Positions 52,401-63,842 of a stretch of 64,000 nt of DNA are shown piece after piece; position 1 is the stretch's first letter; every line of letters begins with the position of its first letter. This stretch comes from Paracyclopina nana (Eukaryota; Arthropoda; Copepoda; Cyclopoida; Cyclopettidae): the NCBI GenBank assembly GCA_019096065.1, contig JAGUCH010000004.1, forward strand, positions 1,798,001 to 1,862,000, written 5' to 3'. A program made the translations under genes and the position numbers. A model generated the notes under the pieces. That model had not been told where the DNA came from, ran no database searches, and saw nothing but the letters and a program-made list of their open reading frames with translations.

Positions 52401-53275
52401 TTGAAGCAATTTAGCTTCCTGCTTCTTAATTTGCTCCTCAATTTGTCTGACATTTGAGTCATCATCAACAGGCTCACTGTAAAGGTATGATGTCAACCCA
52501 TCCCTTACCATCAAGACCTAAATCAAGCTCTCTGTATGAATGATCTCAAAAAAAAAATATTTTCATTTTTGCTTACCTTTGATAAAGCTCCTTTACATAC
52601 CAAGTGTAGTAAGGTTTCATTGTCTTCTGTTAAAATGAGATGATCTGTCAAACTGTCCTGCTTTAAAAAAGCCTCCAGACTCTCCACATGGCACATTAGT
52701 GCAGCAACTTGCACAGGAGTGAGGCCAACTGTATTCTTCACTGAAGCAGCCTTTGATCCTCTTTTGATGAGAGTTTCAATCAAGTGAAAGTTATTTGCCT
52801 CAGCACAAAAGTGCAAAGCTGTATTTCCCCCAATGTCATCTTTCACATCAAGGTCCACTTGATCAAAAGTGGCCAAGGTTGATACCAGTTTGTTTTCTCC
52901 AAGTTTAGCACCTGCAAGTAGCAGGGTAAATCCTGAGCACTCTGCATTGGGCTCAGACTTGATCCAAGATAGGTTCAACACTTCTCTCAAGTTGTTGCTC
53001 TTCTTGAAGTTTTCTCCCAGATCTTTGGCATACTTGAACAAATCCTCCAAGCACTCTGGAATTTCAGGAAGTTGCAATTCTAGCCTTGATTTGATGATGC
53101 TAGAATCCACACTTGAAAGAGACCTTAGGGAGCCTCTCCTGGATGAGGATCTCTTAAGGTAGAAAAAGTCTTGATCCAGTAAGCTTCCTCTCTTGCAAGG
53201 ATTGGTGGGAGCATCATTGTCATCCTCAACAAGGTCAATATTGATGGTAACCTTATCATGATTATTATTATCCAT
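49450..53275 (-). CDS. Ankyrin-repeat multi-pass membrane protein with XK-related-like region, 3 exons
   Basis: Exons 53275-52577, 52517-50208 and 50148-49450 join in phase 0 to about 1235 aa. The frame is open upstream of the ATG at 53275 to 53314 without another ATG. The N-terminal 230 residues are charged, then several ankyrin repeats follow (GNTALHFCAEANNFHLIETL, TPLWIAAWHNMIPLGILLLEQGADPN, GYTPLHCAILGYH). From about residue 690 there are many hydrophobic helices. The segment ALESCGQLVLQIWLLS with FMSFIALVCGVAASYRTLKR resembles the XK-related core (family: lipid scramblases and relatives). A cysteine-rich tail (CSVCSRDKCCQMKC) ends it. It is not a TRP channel as far as I can see: no TRP box and no clear pore. 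Confidence 0.7.
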
Positions 53276-53297
53276 TTTTTGGATGGTCTTCTTCTGC

Positions 53298-53540
53298 TCA
53301 AATCTTGCTTCCACACCAGCTTTCCATATTATGATCCAAATCAGCTGACATCATGACTACACTTGCAATGCACACAGCTTTCACTTGGTCACCACAACTG
53401 CACAGTTGCCCCTTTTTGTAATGTGTAGCAGTGTACTTCAAACATTCTTTGTTGAGCTTTGTCTCTATATGACATGATTTGCAGAGCAATGAGTCATTGT
53501 TGCAACACTGTTCAATGTCTCCTTTGTGAAAGGAAAACTA
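53298..53540 (-). CDS. Cysteine-rich ORF, possible upstream exon or gene remnant
   Basis: A minus-strand reading frame just upstream of the ankyrin gene's start encodes a Cys-rich segment (CKSCHIETKLNKEC, CSCGDQ). This is reminiscent of the tail of the ankyrin protein itself. It could be the end of a lost duplicate. No complete gene can be built. Confidence 0.25.
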
Positions 53541-53695
53541 TAAGCAGCTATGACCTTATTTACATGAAATACCTGTTCTCTAATCAAAATGAAAACGCGC
53601 TCTGCTAAGTGTGCTCATATGTTGATAATGATCATATCCGCGAGCCAAAAGTGAAGAAGCCTAATAAATTAGCCTTGCAGAACATCAAAGAAGCA

Positions 53696-54938
53696 ATGCA
53701 AACACAAAATATGCAAACTTTGTGCTTCATTTTAACTTTATCGATATTCATTGATGGCATTAAAATTCAAAATGAACACAGAATTGGAGGTGGTCAATTT
53801 GTCATCAATAGGGGTGAGTGGCCTTTATGAATGGCTTATTTTAATATCCAAGAGATCTTTTTGATTTAGATCAAGCTCCATTTGTTGCATGTTTCACGAA
53901 AAATCGCTGGTCTTCTCAACCCATTCCCACTTGCACAGGAACTGTTATAAGTGTCTATCATATTTTAACTGCTGCTCATTGCTTAAAAGGAAATTCGACT
54001 GATAGGAGAAGAGAATATTATCAGACCCTGCTAGTATTATATCTTTGAAAAAACCGACAAAGCAGCAATGTCACGCCATTTTTAGGTGTACACGGCTGCA
54101 TTATCAACTCCTAATTTTTATAACCCGCTTCACATTGAGTCAATCAGCATTCATCCTCAATATGCCCCTTACAATGCAGATCCATACAAAAGATTTGAGT
54201 TCGACTTGGGAATTGCCAAATTGCGAGAAAATTTGTCTTCCAGAAGACCTTTCACGAATTTCATCTAGCTTGCATGGACTATTCGAAGTAATCTAATACA
54301 TAAAGCATTACATATTGTTGATCGAGTTTGCCTTCAAAAAGATGAGATGGAGCCAATTTTTTATGGATGGGGGGAAGAAAGCGATGGCGAGCCAACTGTG
54401 AGACTGAAAAGGTTCGTTTCGCAAATCGCAGTCTCGGAAAATTGCTATCTCAATGACTCGTCACCTGACAAGTTTGGAATAAGTGAAAGGGTTTTCTGTA
54501 CTTCATCATTCAGTGGCATGACATGTGAGGTACAATCACTCTTTTTCAGTTATTCAGTGGTTGCTTTTGTTTAATATTGTAGGGAGATGATGGCGGCCCC
54601 TTGATAGAATCTCGTGGACCATCAAGGTATGACATTAAAGGAAAAATTAATGGATTTCAACTTATAACTGTTACACTGAAAGGGATGAGTTCTTTTTGAT
54701 TGGGATCAATGTTGGACGAACTGCACCTGATGGGAAGAGCCCAAATTGCGCTCCCTTCATTCCCATTTTTTCTTTTTCTTTGTTTATAAACGTTGCAGTT
54801 CATAGTGATTGGATTAAGAGAACTGCAAGAATACGCGATACTAGGTCATCAATCGCAAGCAACGCAAATCCGGTTGAAATCAACATTTTCTTGATGCACG
54901 CCCTTTTAGTCATTTTTAAGAAATGGTTCATTTGGTAA
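53696..54938 (+). CDS. Serine-protease homologue, catalytic Ser replaced; one exon border unresolved
   Basis: Exons 53696-53814, 53871-54033, 54086-about 54265, about 54327-54529, 54593-54626 and 54683-54938. Signal peptide, RIGGGQF activation-like start, catalytic His in TAAHC and Asp in FDLGIAKL. The serine motif reads GDDGGP instead of GDSGGP, so the protein should be catalytically dead, like clip-type serine-protease homologues. After NFI the frame hits a TAG at 54266 and I see no clean GT donor before the next exon (VCLQKDEMEP). Either a non-canonical intron or a disabling mutation lies there. The rest matches a trypsin-like fold (PIFYGWG, NVAVHSDWIK). Confidence 0.6.
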
Positions 54939-54981
54939 AGTCCCGAATACACATACTAAATAAGAATAGAAAAATCACTTG

Positions 54982-56538
54982 TTACTGTACGGCCTTTTTC
55001 CCTCTCCCGGCACGCTCAAGGCTGCCATCCGTAAGTTCATAGGCCGGCTTGAACTTGCCCGAATCTTCAATGGCCAAGCTTGGGTTGGGAACAGTGTTTG
55101 TCCTGGACCCTAACGAAGTGTACCCTTGGTCGTACAAAATTGGATAAGGCAAAGTCAAGCCACGCAGGAACGTCCAGACTTGCTGGTAGTCCCATTCCAT
55201 GATGGGGTTGACCCTCATGACGGATGGCCAGTCGCCATCCGTGGGGGAGAAATGACCCTGGCCTTTGCTGCCAGGATCACCTCTTCTGGTTCCCATTAAA
55301 ATTGCTTTGATTTGAGGCCGCATTTGCAGTAGCTTTGCTAGAGCCTCTTTCATAGGCATGGGTATGGTGACGAGGTCCAAGCTGTACATTTTCGAAGTCT
55401 CTTCGATAAACTCCTTCACAATTGTGAAAGGCTCCTTTTCTTGGATGTAAAGAGCTTGCAGACGGACATCTTTGTTGCTCAGCTGCCATAACGAGCAAAC
55501 CAAGTGGAGCATGACCATACAATCCTTGCCACCGTTGAAAGCTATGGCGATTTCCTCAGCCCTGTATTTGGCAAAGCACTCTTTTATCACTTCTTGAGAC
55601 TGCTTCACAGATCGTGATAGATTTTTGTCCTTCAATCAAAATGAGAAGACTGAACAAAGATGCTAACATAGAAATATTGCAAGTACCTTTTTTGTGTCTA
55701 GTAGATTGTCAATTTTTCTAAGAGAATCCTTGAGATGGTCACTGTCATAAACAATGACCTCCATGCATTCCTCAATTTCTTGCACCACTTTGTTCACAAT
55801 CACCTCATCGAGCGATTCTATGGTCAGTTTTGTTTCGTAGTAATTATGAGTCCATTGTGGGTAGGAACCAAATGTCACCGAGTCTTTGTATTTGTCAACC
55901 AAATTATTGAGAAGGTCAGTGATTTGAAATTCTGACGAAGCTATGAAGCATTCTCTGACTGTCGTCTTGAACGAGCAACTTTCCTGAAGGTCCAATTTTA
56001 AGACGGAAAAAGTAGCCTTTAAAAGACTGGGCACACCGGGCAAAATGTAGAGATTTTTAACCTTGATCACAGGAAAAGAGTTTTGGCCAGTCTTCTCATA
56101 GCTGACATGAGCATTTTTAGGCACCTGGAATTAAAATTCATCATCTAACAGAGAGCTGGAAAACCCTCTGACTTCACTGACCTTGGCCATTTTAAGCATG
56201 GATTCGTTCAGGTCACCATTGAAATGTTGATCAAGGACTTTTCGTATCTCTTCGTTAATGACAAGGTCTTGGCCAAAGGCGTCAGCGATGGCTTCAAAAG
56301 TGACATCGTCGTGGGTAGGTCCAACCCCACCACAAGTAAAAACAAACGTAAATTTTTCACAGAACTCTTTGACAGCATCAGATATGTCCTTGATGTCATC
56401 CAGGAGAATGAGAATTTTTTGAAGCTGAATGCCACATTTATGCAGCTCTTCGGCCATAAACTTGGTGTTGGTGTCTTGAATTTGACCTTTCAGGATTTCA
56501 TCACCGATCACAATTATTCCAGCAGAAGGCCTCGACAT
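54982..56538 (-). CDS. FLAD1: FAD synthase, bifunctional FLAD1-like, 3 exons
   Basis: Exons 56538-56182, 56124-55687 and 55629-54982 give about 480 aa. The N-terminal MoCF-biosynthesis-like domain (GDEILKGQIQDTNTKF, GGVGPTHDDVT) is followed by a C-terminal PAPS-reductase-like FAD synthetase domain (IAFNGGKDCMVMLHL P-loop, MGTRRGDP, RVNPIMEWDYQQVW). Reaction: ATP + FMN to FAD + pyrophosphate. Length and domain order match the animal enzyme. The gene starts 348 nt from a divergent gene. Confidence 0.93.
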
Positions 56539-56886
56539 TTTCGCGAATTTTAGCTTTTACTGAGAAATTATAACATCAAACGGCAGATCGTAAAGAGTAC
56601 AACTTCATCAATAATCTCTGAAAAAAGTTAAAATCCACCTCAAATTGTAAACTCGAGTCTTTGACAAATCAAAAAGCCTTCTAATCAAACTGACCAGCAT
56701 TGTATTGTTATTTTTATCCCTGAAAACCAATGATTTTGGCAAGTCATTTTATAATTGAGCCCAAAGAAATGACGCTCGCTACCTTCTCAACATCATCGTT
56801 CGGAAAACATAAACAAACTTCAACGAATGATTCAAAAGCAATCAACTGTGACTACTACTACAACTGTCAAGGTAAAAACCTGAAAA
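56539..56886. promoter_or_regulatory. Divergent promoter region
   Basis: 348 nt between the FLAD1 start and the coiled-coil gene start. No clear TATA was seen; it is typical housekeeping head-to-head spacing. Confidence 0.4.
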
Positions 56887-58662
56887 ATGGAACCTGAGCT
56901 AAGTAACGGCGAGCGAGTGCTAAACAAGTTAGAGGAATTCCGCCAAAAACAAAGACAACTTGAGTGGGAGCAGAGAAAACAGCGAAATGCCGAAGTTGAT
57001 CAACTCATTTCCAAACTGGGTGATCCCAAAGTGGCAGAGAAGCTTCGGATTTACCGACTCGTGGAAGAGCAATTTTGCCACATCGAATCTGAAGTTGAGC
57101 GGGAAGTCAAAGCTGAACTAGAAGCCAAAAAAGCCACTAGGAAAGTTGACGCTAAAATTCCTATTAATAAGATGGATCTCAAAAAAGCAGGAAATTTACT
57201 ACACAAAGCTCGGAGCCTTCGCGTGGAATTAGCAAAGGAAATTGAGGAGAAAAATGCTCCTGCTTTTATCAAGGATAATCTTTTGAAAGTCAAAGCTGAG
57301 CGTGAATTTGCAGCTAAACAAAAACTCTTGGGGCCAAGATTTCGAAAAACGCCAGTTGAACAAACTTTTTACAAACCTGCCCCAATCAAAACCATTCCAA
57401 AAGTAACCTACATCACGAAGAAACCCACCAAAAGTATTCCCAAGGGCGATAATAATAATGATGGCATTGTTATGCTGTCGAAGCCGGTCATCAGGGACAG
57501 GCATCGTGGCCATTCTCGCAACGTTGGATACGTGGCTTACAGCCAAGTAGATGAAGTTGATGGCGTGGAAGAAGAGAGGCAAAGGACAAAGTCGCTTTCT
57601 GCTCATATTCTAACTGGGATTAATATATCACCCAAACCACAAGACATTCTAATGAAGATTGAACCTGTTTCCACAATAGACGTTGTGAAAGAGCTAGCAT
57701 CATTTAGTAACAAAGATGAACCAACATTACCTGTAATCGAAGATAAAGCAAGCAAATCTAGTTCAGAACCAGAAGTGCTCTCAAAATTAGATCCCGTATC
57801 AATTGAAGAGGAGCAAGAGAATGTAAATCAAGAAACTAGGCATGCGGCAGTGGTCGAAAGCTCAGAGCCAGAAGTAGTGGAGAATGAGGGCAAAACTGAG
57901 GAATTCTATTCAGACTCGTTTGAAGAAGAAGACGATGAAAACCCCGACGACCTTTTGCAAGAATTTATCCCTAAAATTATGGCTATGCGTGAGTTCGCTG
58001 AAGAAGACTCGTTAACAGGAAGGTTGTCCACCATACCCGAAGTACCTTCCCAAGCAACTTCGATTGATGACTCTAACAAGCTTTTCCTCGAAGGCTCATT
58101 AGATTCTTCGTCATCTTCTCTGATCACTTCACCAATAAGAATTCCAACCAAAAAGGATACCTTAGAAGCATTGTCTCTAAGTGAGGGGCCAATGGTAGTG
58201 TCTGAGGAATCATCAAGCTTGCAACTGTCAAAACATATGGATGAAGAGGTCAGTTTAGTGTTGAGTGAAGGACCCATTGAAAAGCCAATGCCGGTGATAC
58301 CCATCACCAAAATTGATCAAGCTGTCATGACAACTACTTTGTGCGAGCTAGATCTAACTCCTTCTGAGAGAAAAGATGCAGACAGCTCGCAGCAATCCGA
58401 AAAGAAGGAATCCTTCGTTTCCTTACCTTGTAATTCGACAAGTTCATCCTCTGTTGTGGCGTCCTCCACCTCAACAAATGCCTCTTTCACGACAAATTCA
58501 GAGAAGACTGAAGATAAAAGTGACCTTGGTCTTTCAGAAGGACAAGTAGTTGTGCCTCATTCCCTTCTCCTGTCCGAAGGAGAGCTACCTCTGGATTCCA
58601 AATGCATAGAAACAAATTCTGATTCCAGCCTGAAAGATAGCCTTGAAGAAGGTGAAGCCTAG
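56887..58662 (+). CDS. Acidic protein with N-terminal coiled coil and SEG repeats
   Basis: Single exon, 591 aa. Residues 1-145 are charged helical (RVLNKLEEFRQKQRQLEWEQ), followed by a basic linker (LGPRFRKTPVEQTFYKPAP) and then a long Ser/Glu-rich disordered part. LSEG recurs at least five times in the last 220 residues (LSEGPMVV, LSEGPIEK, LSEGQVVV, LSEGELPL). Similar short acidic repeats occur in some centrosomal and ciliary proteins, but I cannot assign a family. Gene reality is supported by size, clean context and low overlap with other ORFs. Confidence 0.65.
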   Translation: MEPELSNGERVLNKLEEFRQKQRQLEWEQRKQRNAEVDQLISKLGDPKVAEKLRIYRLVEEQFCHIESEVEREVKAELEAKKATRKVDAKIPINKMDLKKAGNLLHKARSLRVELAKEIEEKNAPAFIKDNLLKVKAEREFAAKQKLLGPRFRKTPVEQTFYKPAPIKTIPKVTYITKKPTKSIPKGDNNNDGIVMLSKPVIRDRHRGHSRNVGYVAYSQVDEVDGVEEERQRTKSLSAHILTGINISPKPQDILMKIEPVSTIDVVKELASFSNKDEPTLPVIEDKASKSSSEPEVLSKLDPVSIEEEQENVNQETRHAAVVESSEPEVVENEGKTEEFYSDSFEEEDDENPDDLLQEFIPKIMAMREFAEEDSLTGRLSTIPEVPSQATSIDDSNKLFLEGSLDSSSSSLITSPIRIPTKKDTLEALSLSEGPMVVSEESSSLQLSKHMDEEVSLVLSEGPIEKPMPVIPITKIDQAVMTTTLCELDLTPSERKDADSSQQSEKKESFVSLPCNSTSSSSVVASSTSTNASFTTNSEKTEDKSDLGLSEGQVVVPHSLLLSEGELPLDSKCIETNSDSSLKDSLEEGEA

Positions 58663-58830
58663 TTTTAATATGAAAAATAAATTTGGCGTTTTTGTCGACC
58701 ACGTAAAAAATTGCGTCAAATCGTCGTGCTACACTTTTTCAGTTTCTCTTGGAAATCAGCTGACGTCAGTTTGTAAACATAGCCGCCGGAGAAGAAGTGC
58801 GAAAATCATCTGAGTTATATAAATATCAGA

Positions 58831-59712
58831 ATGATCTGGAGGCAATTGCAACAGCGCTTATGGATCCCCTTGAGCAGGGCGACGCGTACAAATCTGACAT
58901 TTTCCCGGTTTATGAGCGGGGAAGAGAAGAAAATTCCCCGGCCAGAAAATATGGGGATGCGAAGCAAAAGAGACGATGTTGTGAAAAATAAAGGCCCAGT
59001 TTCATGGATCAACTTGGTCGTGTCCGGAGTGGCCGTTTCCGCCGTCATTGCCACCTACTTGTACGTCAAAAGTGTGAAAACTGCCGAACTGGAGAAGGAG
59101 AGAAAACGAGAAATCGGCAAGTCCAAAATTGGCGGGCCCTTCAATCTAATTGACCACGAGGGCAAGCCTCGGTCCAACAAAGACTTTTTCGGCAAATGGG
59201 TCCTGCTTTACTTTGGCTTCACTCACTGTCCAGACATTTGCCCAGACGAAATGGAGAAAATGGCTCTTGCCTACAACACCATCATGAATGACAGGAAGAA
59301 GGATAGCAAATCTATTGATGAAATCGTGCCTCTGTTCATCACTGTCGATCCCGAGCGGGACTCGGTGAGCTTATTTTACGCTTTCGCTGGCATGATATAA
59401 CTCATGGATTTTTTCCAGACTCAAGTTGTCAAGGAGTACATTCAAGAATTTGATCCTAACATAATTGGCCTAACTGGAACGGAGGAGCAAATTAAGGAGG
59501 CTTGCAAGTCTTACAGGGTGTACTACAGTGCTGGTCCTCGTGATGATGATGATGACTACATTGTCGACCACACAATCATTATCTATCTGATCGATCCGGA
59601 GGGCAACTTTGTCGACTACTACGGACAAAGGAAGACTGGCAAGGACATTGCTGAAAGCGCTAAATTGCATATGATGAAATTCAAGAGTTCACAGAAAAAG
59701 TCATGGCTCTAA
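58831..59712 (+). CDS. SCO1: SCO1/2-like mitochondrial copper chaperone, 2 exons
   Basis: Exons 58831-59364 and 59419-59712 give 275 aa. The N-terminal part is basic (presequence), then comes one membrane helix (NLVVSGVAVSAVIATYLYV) and a thioredoxin-like domain with the copper ligands CPDIC and the later His in IVDHTIII. Family role: metallates the CuA site of cytochrome c oxidase subunit 2 in the intermembrane space. An acidic DDDDD insertion is seen before the His. The start lies 168 nt after the previous gene's stop. Confidence 0.93.
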
Positions 59713-59790
59713 AATAGACGCAATGTTTATTCATAAATGCCATACTCTACTTTATCCGCTGCAACGAGGTTAGCTTAAGAAAAACACGAC

Positions 59791-60506
59791 TTAAACCACA
59801 GAAGGAGCCCACTGGCCATCATTGAGAGCGCTGTAGAATCCGGTGATCTTTGCAGGCTGAGCATTGACGACTTCGTAGAAGGTGCAAGCATTTCCTTTGC
59901 CATCAGTATCGTGGTCATCATTGTGGAACACAAATGCAGGTGCATTTTTTAGATCTGCCATCATGAAGCATTCTTGTGGGCTACGAATTTCATTTTGTCC
60001 AGGCGAATATTCAAAAATGACACCAGGCAAAAAGAGCTTGTTAGACTTGAAGTCACACGTGAATGCCTATTTGAGCCCTTATATAATGGGAGAAACTATG
60101 TTTGATCACATATATCTAGCTTACATCGCACACTCCTCCCTTGACGCCCAGGGCAAGGTCAGGGTTGATCCTCCTGACTTTTTTAGAGTTTGCCGAGATC
60201 AAGCAAAGCTTCGATGCCGTGATGTAGTTGGCAATTGCACATTGAGCATTGGTGCATTGGGTAATGCAAGCAGCAGCAGAAGCAACATTGGGAATCACTT
60301 GGCCATCCCACATTAGGGTGTCGGGCATTACCACTGGATTCAAAACTGATCAACGAAAATTGTGTGGTGTAAATCAGCTTCCACTTTAGCCTAAAATACT
60401 TACAGTCTTCAGTTGGCAACCTGGCCCTGGTGCCTATGTTGAAGCCACCAAGGGCATTTGCAGAGGCCACAAGAAGTGCAACAAAAAGACTTGCACTGGT
60501 AGTCAT
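59791..60506 (-). CDS. Small secreted cysteine-rich protein (apple/PAN-like), 3 exons
   Basis: Exons 60506-60404, 60345-60125 and 60066-59791 join to about 199 aa. A signal peptide (SASLFVALLVASANA) is followed by two similar cysteine modules: ACITQCTNAQCAIANY..KLC in exon 2 and ECFMMADLKNAPAFVFHN..ACTFYEV in exon 3. The spacing resembles PAN/apple domains. Such domains bind proteins or sugars outside the cell. No known orthologue is recognised. Confidence 0.7.
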
Positions 60507-60727
60507 GTTCTTGGATGGGCAATGATTGGCAACTGTCTACGATTCAAAGTGGCCTTATATACTAAATTCTTGAAAAGAGCTTAGGGAAAAGCTGTTTTGA
60601 TTTCTGAAAAGCAGCAGCAGCTTTAAAAAGAAGTGAATGCAGGGAGTTGTGCATTGCTAGTGAAAAGACATCGAGACAAAAGTTCATTTATTGAAATTTT
60701 AAAATCAGCAATACATACGAGATGGTA

Positions 60728-61901
60728 CTAATCCTTGTCAATCCGTATGGAAAATCTAACTAAGCCTTGCAAAGTCTTGCGATCGTGGACAACATTTTTA
60801 TAGAATGGGAAGCATTCAATGCCAACTTCTTCATTGTAGGGGAAATACTTGGCATCAATTTGGAGTGCGACCAAAGGACTTGGTTGCCTCGCAGTCGAAT
60901 TGAGCCCACCTCTGACAAAAGGGAAGTATTTGAAGGGAATGCCCCCATCGGAAGGGAAGAACTGAAGGCTGTCTTCAATGAGAGCTTGAACAGTTTCATT
61001 GTGCTTGGCATGGCACTCAAGGTAGACCTTATTCGGCTCACTTCTGATCGCTTCCTCAAGACTAGAAGTATTGACCCATGGCAGAGGGTGGGAGACTTTT
61101 CCTTGATCGTCCAGCTCATAAGGCTCTGGCTTGAACTTGAGAATCCTGTTGATCTTTAAGTAAACGCAGGGCTTGATGTTGGGCTCATTATCCAAGGCGT
61201 AGCCAAAAGGATAGGAAGCACATGGCCCCAAAGTTGTATAGTCAAAAGCGCAAACTCGATTGGCAGAATCATCAGCGCAAAAAGTATCACTTTCCGAGCC
61301 ATTTTTGTGGTCATCAAAGAAGGCTTGAATGGCATGGGCATAGGGCAAATTGTTGACGGAGCCATTCAAATCGTCCGAATTGTTCCACTTTTCATTCAAG
61401 TGAAAAATGAGCTTATGACCATCATGAGTGAGGAAGTCTCTGGGAGCAATCGAAACTCCAGGCTTCACATGGTTAGTTCCAAAACCTAAAGTCGAATGTA
61501 AACTTGAGCTTAATAACGATCATAAAAAGGATTTTACCAGAGATCAGGCTTTCTTCGAGAATATATGACGGCTGGTCAGGCTTGATAAATAGCTCGACAA
61601 GGCAGTAGTAGCAAGCTGCCCAATAACCGGCCAAGAAGGCATAGAAGCAGGTGTAGAAGAGGATGATTTGAAACCAGGACAGAGGCGTCCTTCCCATGAT
61701 GGCATTGGTCTTGTCATTGTAGAAAAACTTGCCTATCTTCACCCATTTGGAGACTTTCGGTGGTGGTCTACTGCGAAGGTCTGGTTTGGCAGGCTTGGGC
61801 ACGGGCTTCACATTGTTGTTGACGTTCGGCGCAACTGGTTTGCTTTTGACCCGGCGAACGACCTTCTTGCCGGATTGAGGCTCCTCGGGTTTGATCGCCA
61901 T
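60728..61901 (-). CDS. Na+/K+-ATPase beta subunit, 2 exons
   Basis: Exons 61901-61538 and 61485-60728 give about 373 aa. A proline-rich cytoplasmic N-terminus (about 70 residues, longer than most) precedes the single membrane helix (SWFQIILFYTCFYAFLAGYWAAC). The ectodomain has paired cysteines, several NxS/T sites, the conserved KPGVSIAPR and a C-terminal VRFSIRI strand. Family role: folding and surface delivery of the alpha subunit. Ordinary single gene. Confidence 0.92.
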
Positions 61902-62631
61902 TATTCCAAATGACGCTCAATGCTGCCAATCTTGGAAATAGCGCTTAAAAAACTAGTTTAATTATCCAGTTAATTTGGTTTGAGTTGGAGAGCGTCAGCT
62001 GATTTAACTTAACTTGCTTACCGCAATTTGACGGAAAATTTAGGGCACAAGCAATTTTATTATTAAAAAGTATTGACTTGAATTGCATGACATAACTGAT
62101 GAAGAATTACTTTCAAGATTTTTTTCATAATTTTGGGCGTTGGTGAACTTTTATGGCTCATTCTTGATCACATGAGTGTTTAGACATTTTGGCGCATTGA
62201 CCATTAATTATCACCAATCATTTCTCATTACTCAACGCTCATTAGTCACCTATGAAAAACAGAAAGCAAAAACTGAAGGAGCATGAAATAATTGGCAAAT
62301 GCAGTTGAGCAACCTGATTAGCTTTTGCGATGTTGTGTCCTGTTAGCAACACATGTTTTTTGTCCTTTTACGTACGTATCCGAGTGCGAAATTCCGTGTA
62401 CGTATCATGATAAAAATCTGATCAATGAAGCTGGGCCTGAGGCCTCAAAGCTTGCACCAGTTCCCATATGCGTTGTGCAGTGCAACGCGCAGTAGTTTCC
62501 TATTTTGTGTATTACACAGATACATTTTTCATTCATTGAAAAACTTGCTTGCACACTTGTATTGTTGCTTAAATAATATCTCCTTCCCTCTTTGACATCC
62601 TCATGAGTTGCAAGATCAAGCTTGTAGCATC
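61902..62631. other. Intergenic, no gene seen
   Basis: Separates the ATPase beta start from the PGRP start. AT-rich, no coding exon or RNA gene recognised. Confidence 0.5.
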
Positions 62632-63842
62632 ATGACATTCACCAGGCTTGTCATTGCTTCAGCCTTTATTGGAATTTTTTCTGCTCCCTGCAGTAAGATA
62701 CACTGATGCAAGGTTATTCTAATCTAATCACTGTATTCAGGCGCTTACAATGAAAGCCCTTGCAGAGCCATAGGCGGTTATTGCCTTCAGCAATATTCAT
62801 CTCCTGCTTGCCCCAATAATGCTTTTGTCTCTGGTTATTGCCCAACTCAAGCCAACAATATCAAATGCTGCACCACCTATCCCTACCAGGCATTTCTATA
62901 GATGCTCAGTTGCATTGAATATTTCTTTTAAGCTTTCCTTCAAATACAGGAAAGTGCTTGTTCTGCAATTGGGGGCACTTGCAAGGAAATCAGTACTTGC
63001 AGTGGGCAAAGTTATTCAGGAAAGTGCCCTACGCAAGGAAATGACATCAAATGTTGCGTGTCAACTCCTACTTCCACTGGTAAATTTCCATACTACATCA
63101 CAAACAACCATTTTCTTTTTTAATACATATAGGATCTGGATCTTGTGCTAATGTCCAATTTGTGTCCAGAAGTGCATGGGGAGCCAGGGCTCCAAGGAGC
63201 AAATCCTACGTATCAGGGAATGTGAGTAATGCTGCAGATTTAGTGATTTCACAATTTTTTGTTTAATGAGATATACTATATTCAATAGAGAGAGTTTCTG
63301 TTTGTTCACCATACTGAGGGAGGCGGTTGCTCATCATTGTCCACTTGCTCCAGCAAAGTTCGAGGACATCAAAACTACCACATGGATACCAACGGTTGGA
63401 GTGACATTGGCTACAACTTTCTGATTGGCGGTGACGGCAAAGTTTATGAGGGACGAGGTTATGATGTCATTGGCGCTCACACGGAAAATTACAACACGAG
63501 AGGATATGGAGTGGCCTTTATTGGCAGCTTTATGACAATCAATCCCAATGCTGCTGCCATCCAAGCATTTAGGGACTTGACTAATGTAATTATTACGAAA
63601 ATATTCAGGTTTCTCATTTGATGAATGTATGGGTATTTTAGTGCTTGGTTACCAAGGGCAAGATTAGGTCTACTTATGGATTATACGGACACAGGCAAAC
63701 TAAGGCAACTTCTTGCCCAGGAAATACGCTTTATGCCACCATCCAGAGCTGGCCCAATTGGGTAAGCACTTAATTCAATAACAGTCTGAAAATTACTACC
63801 CTCGAAATGAATATTCATTTATAGAGAGCTGGATCTCCTTGA
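62632..63842 (+). CDS. Peptidoglycan recognition protein with two N-terminal cysteine modules, 7 exons
   Basis: Exons 62632-62692, 62741-62889, 62950-63079, 63133-63221, 63289-63585, 63642-63761 and 63825-63842 give about 287 aa. After the signal peptide are two repeats of a six-cysteine module (CRAIGGYC...SGYCPTQANNIKCC and CSAIGGTC...SGKCPTQGNDIKCC), each on its own exon. The PGRP domain starts at VRSAWGARAP. Zinc ligands HH(T), the His in GAHTENYN and the Cys in ATSCPGNTLYA are all kept, so amidase activity is likely. The second intron appears to be GC..AG (CAG|GCATTT). Role: secreted sensor or hydrolase of bacterial cell-wall peptidoglycan. Confidence 0.9.

Noticed and set aside
49450..53275. 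TRP-channel identity (ankyrin repeats plus membrane helices)
   Set aside because: No TRP box or clear pore; the membrane part looks more like XK-related proteins.
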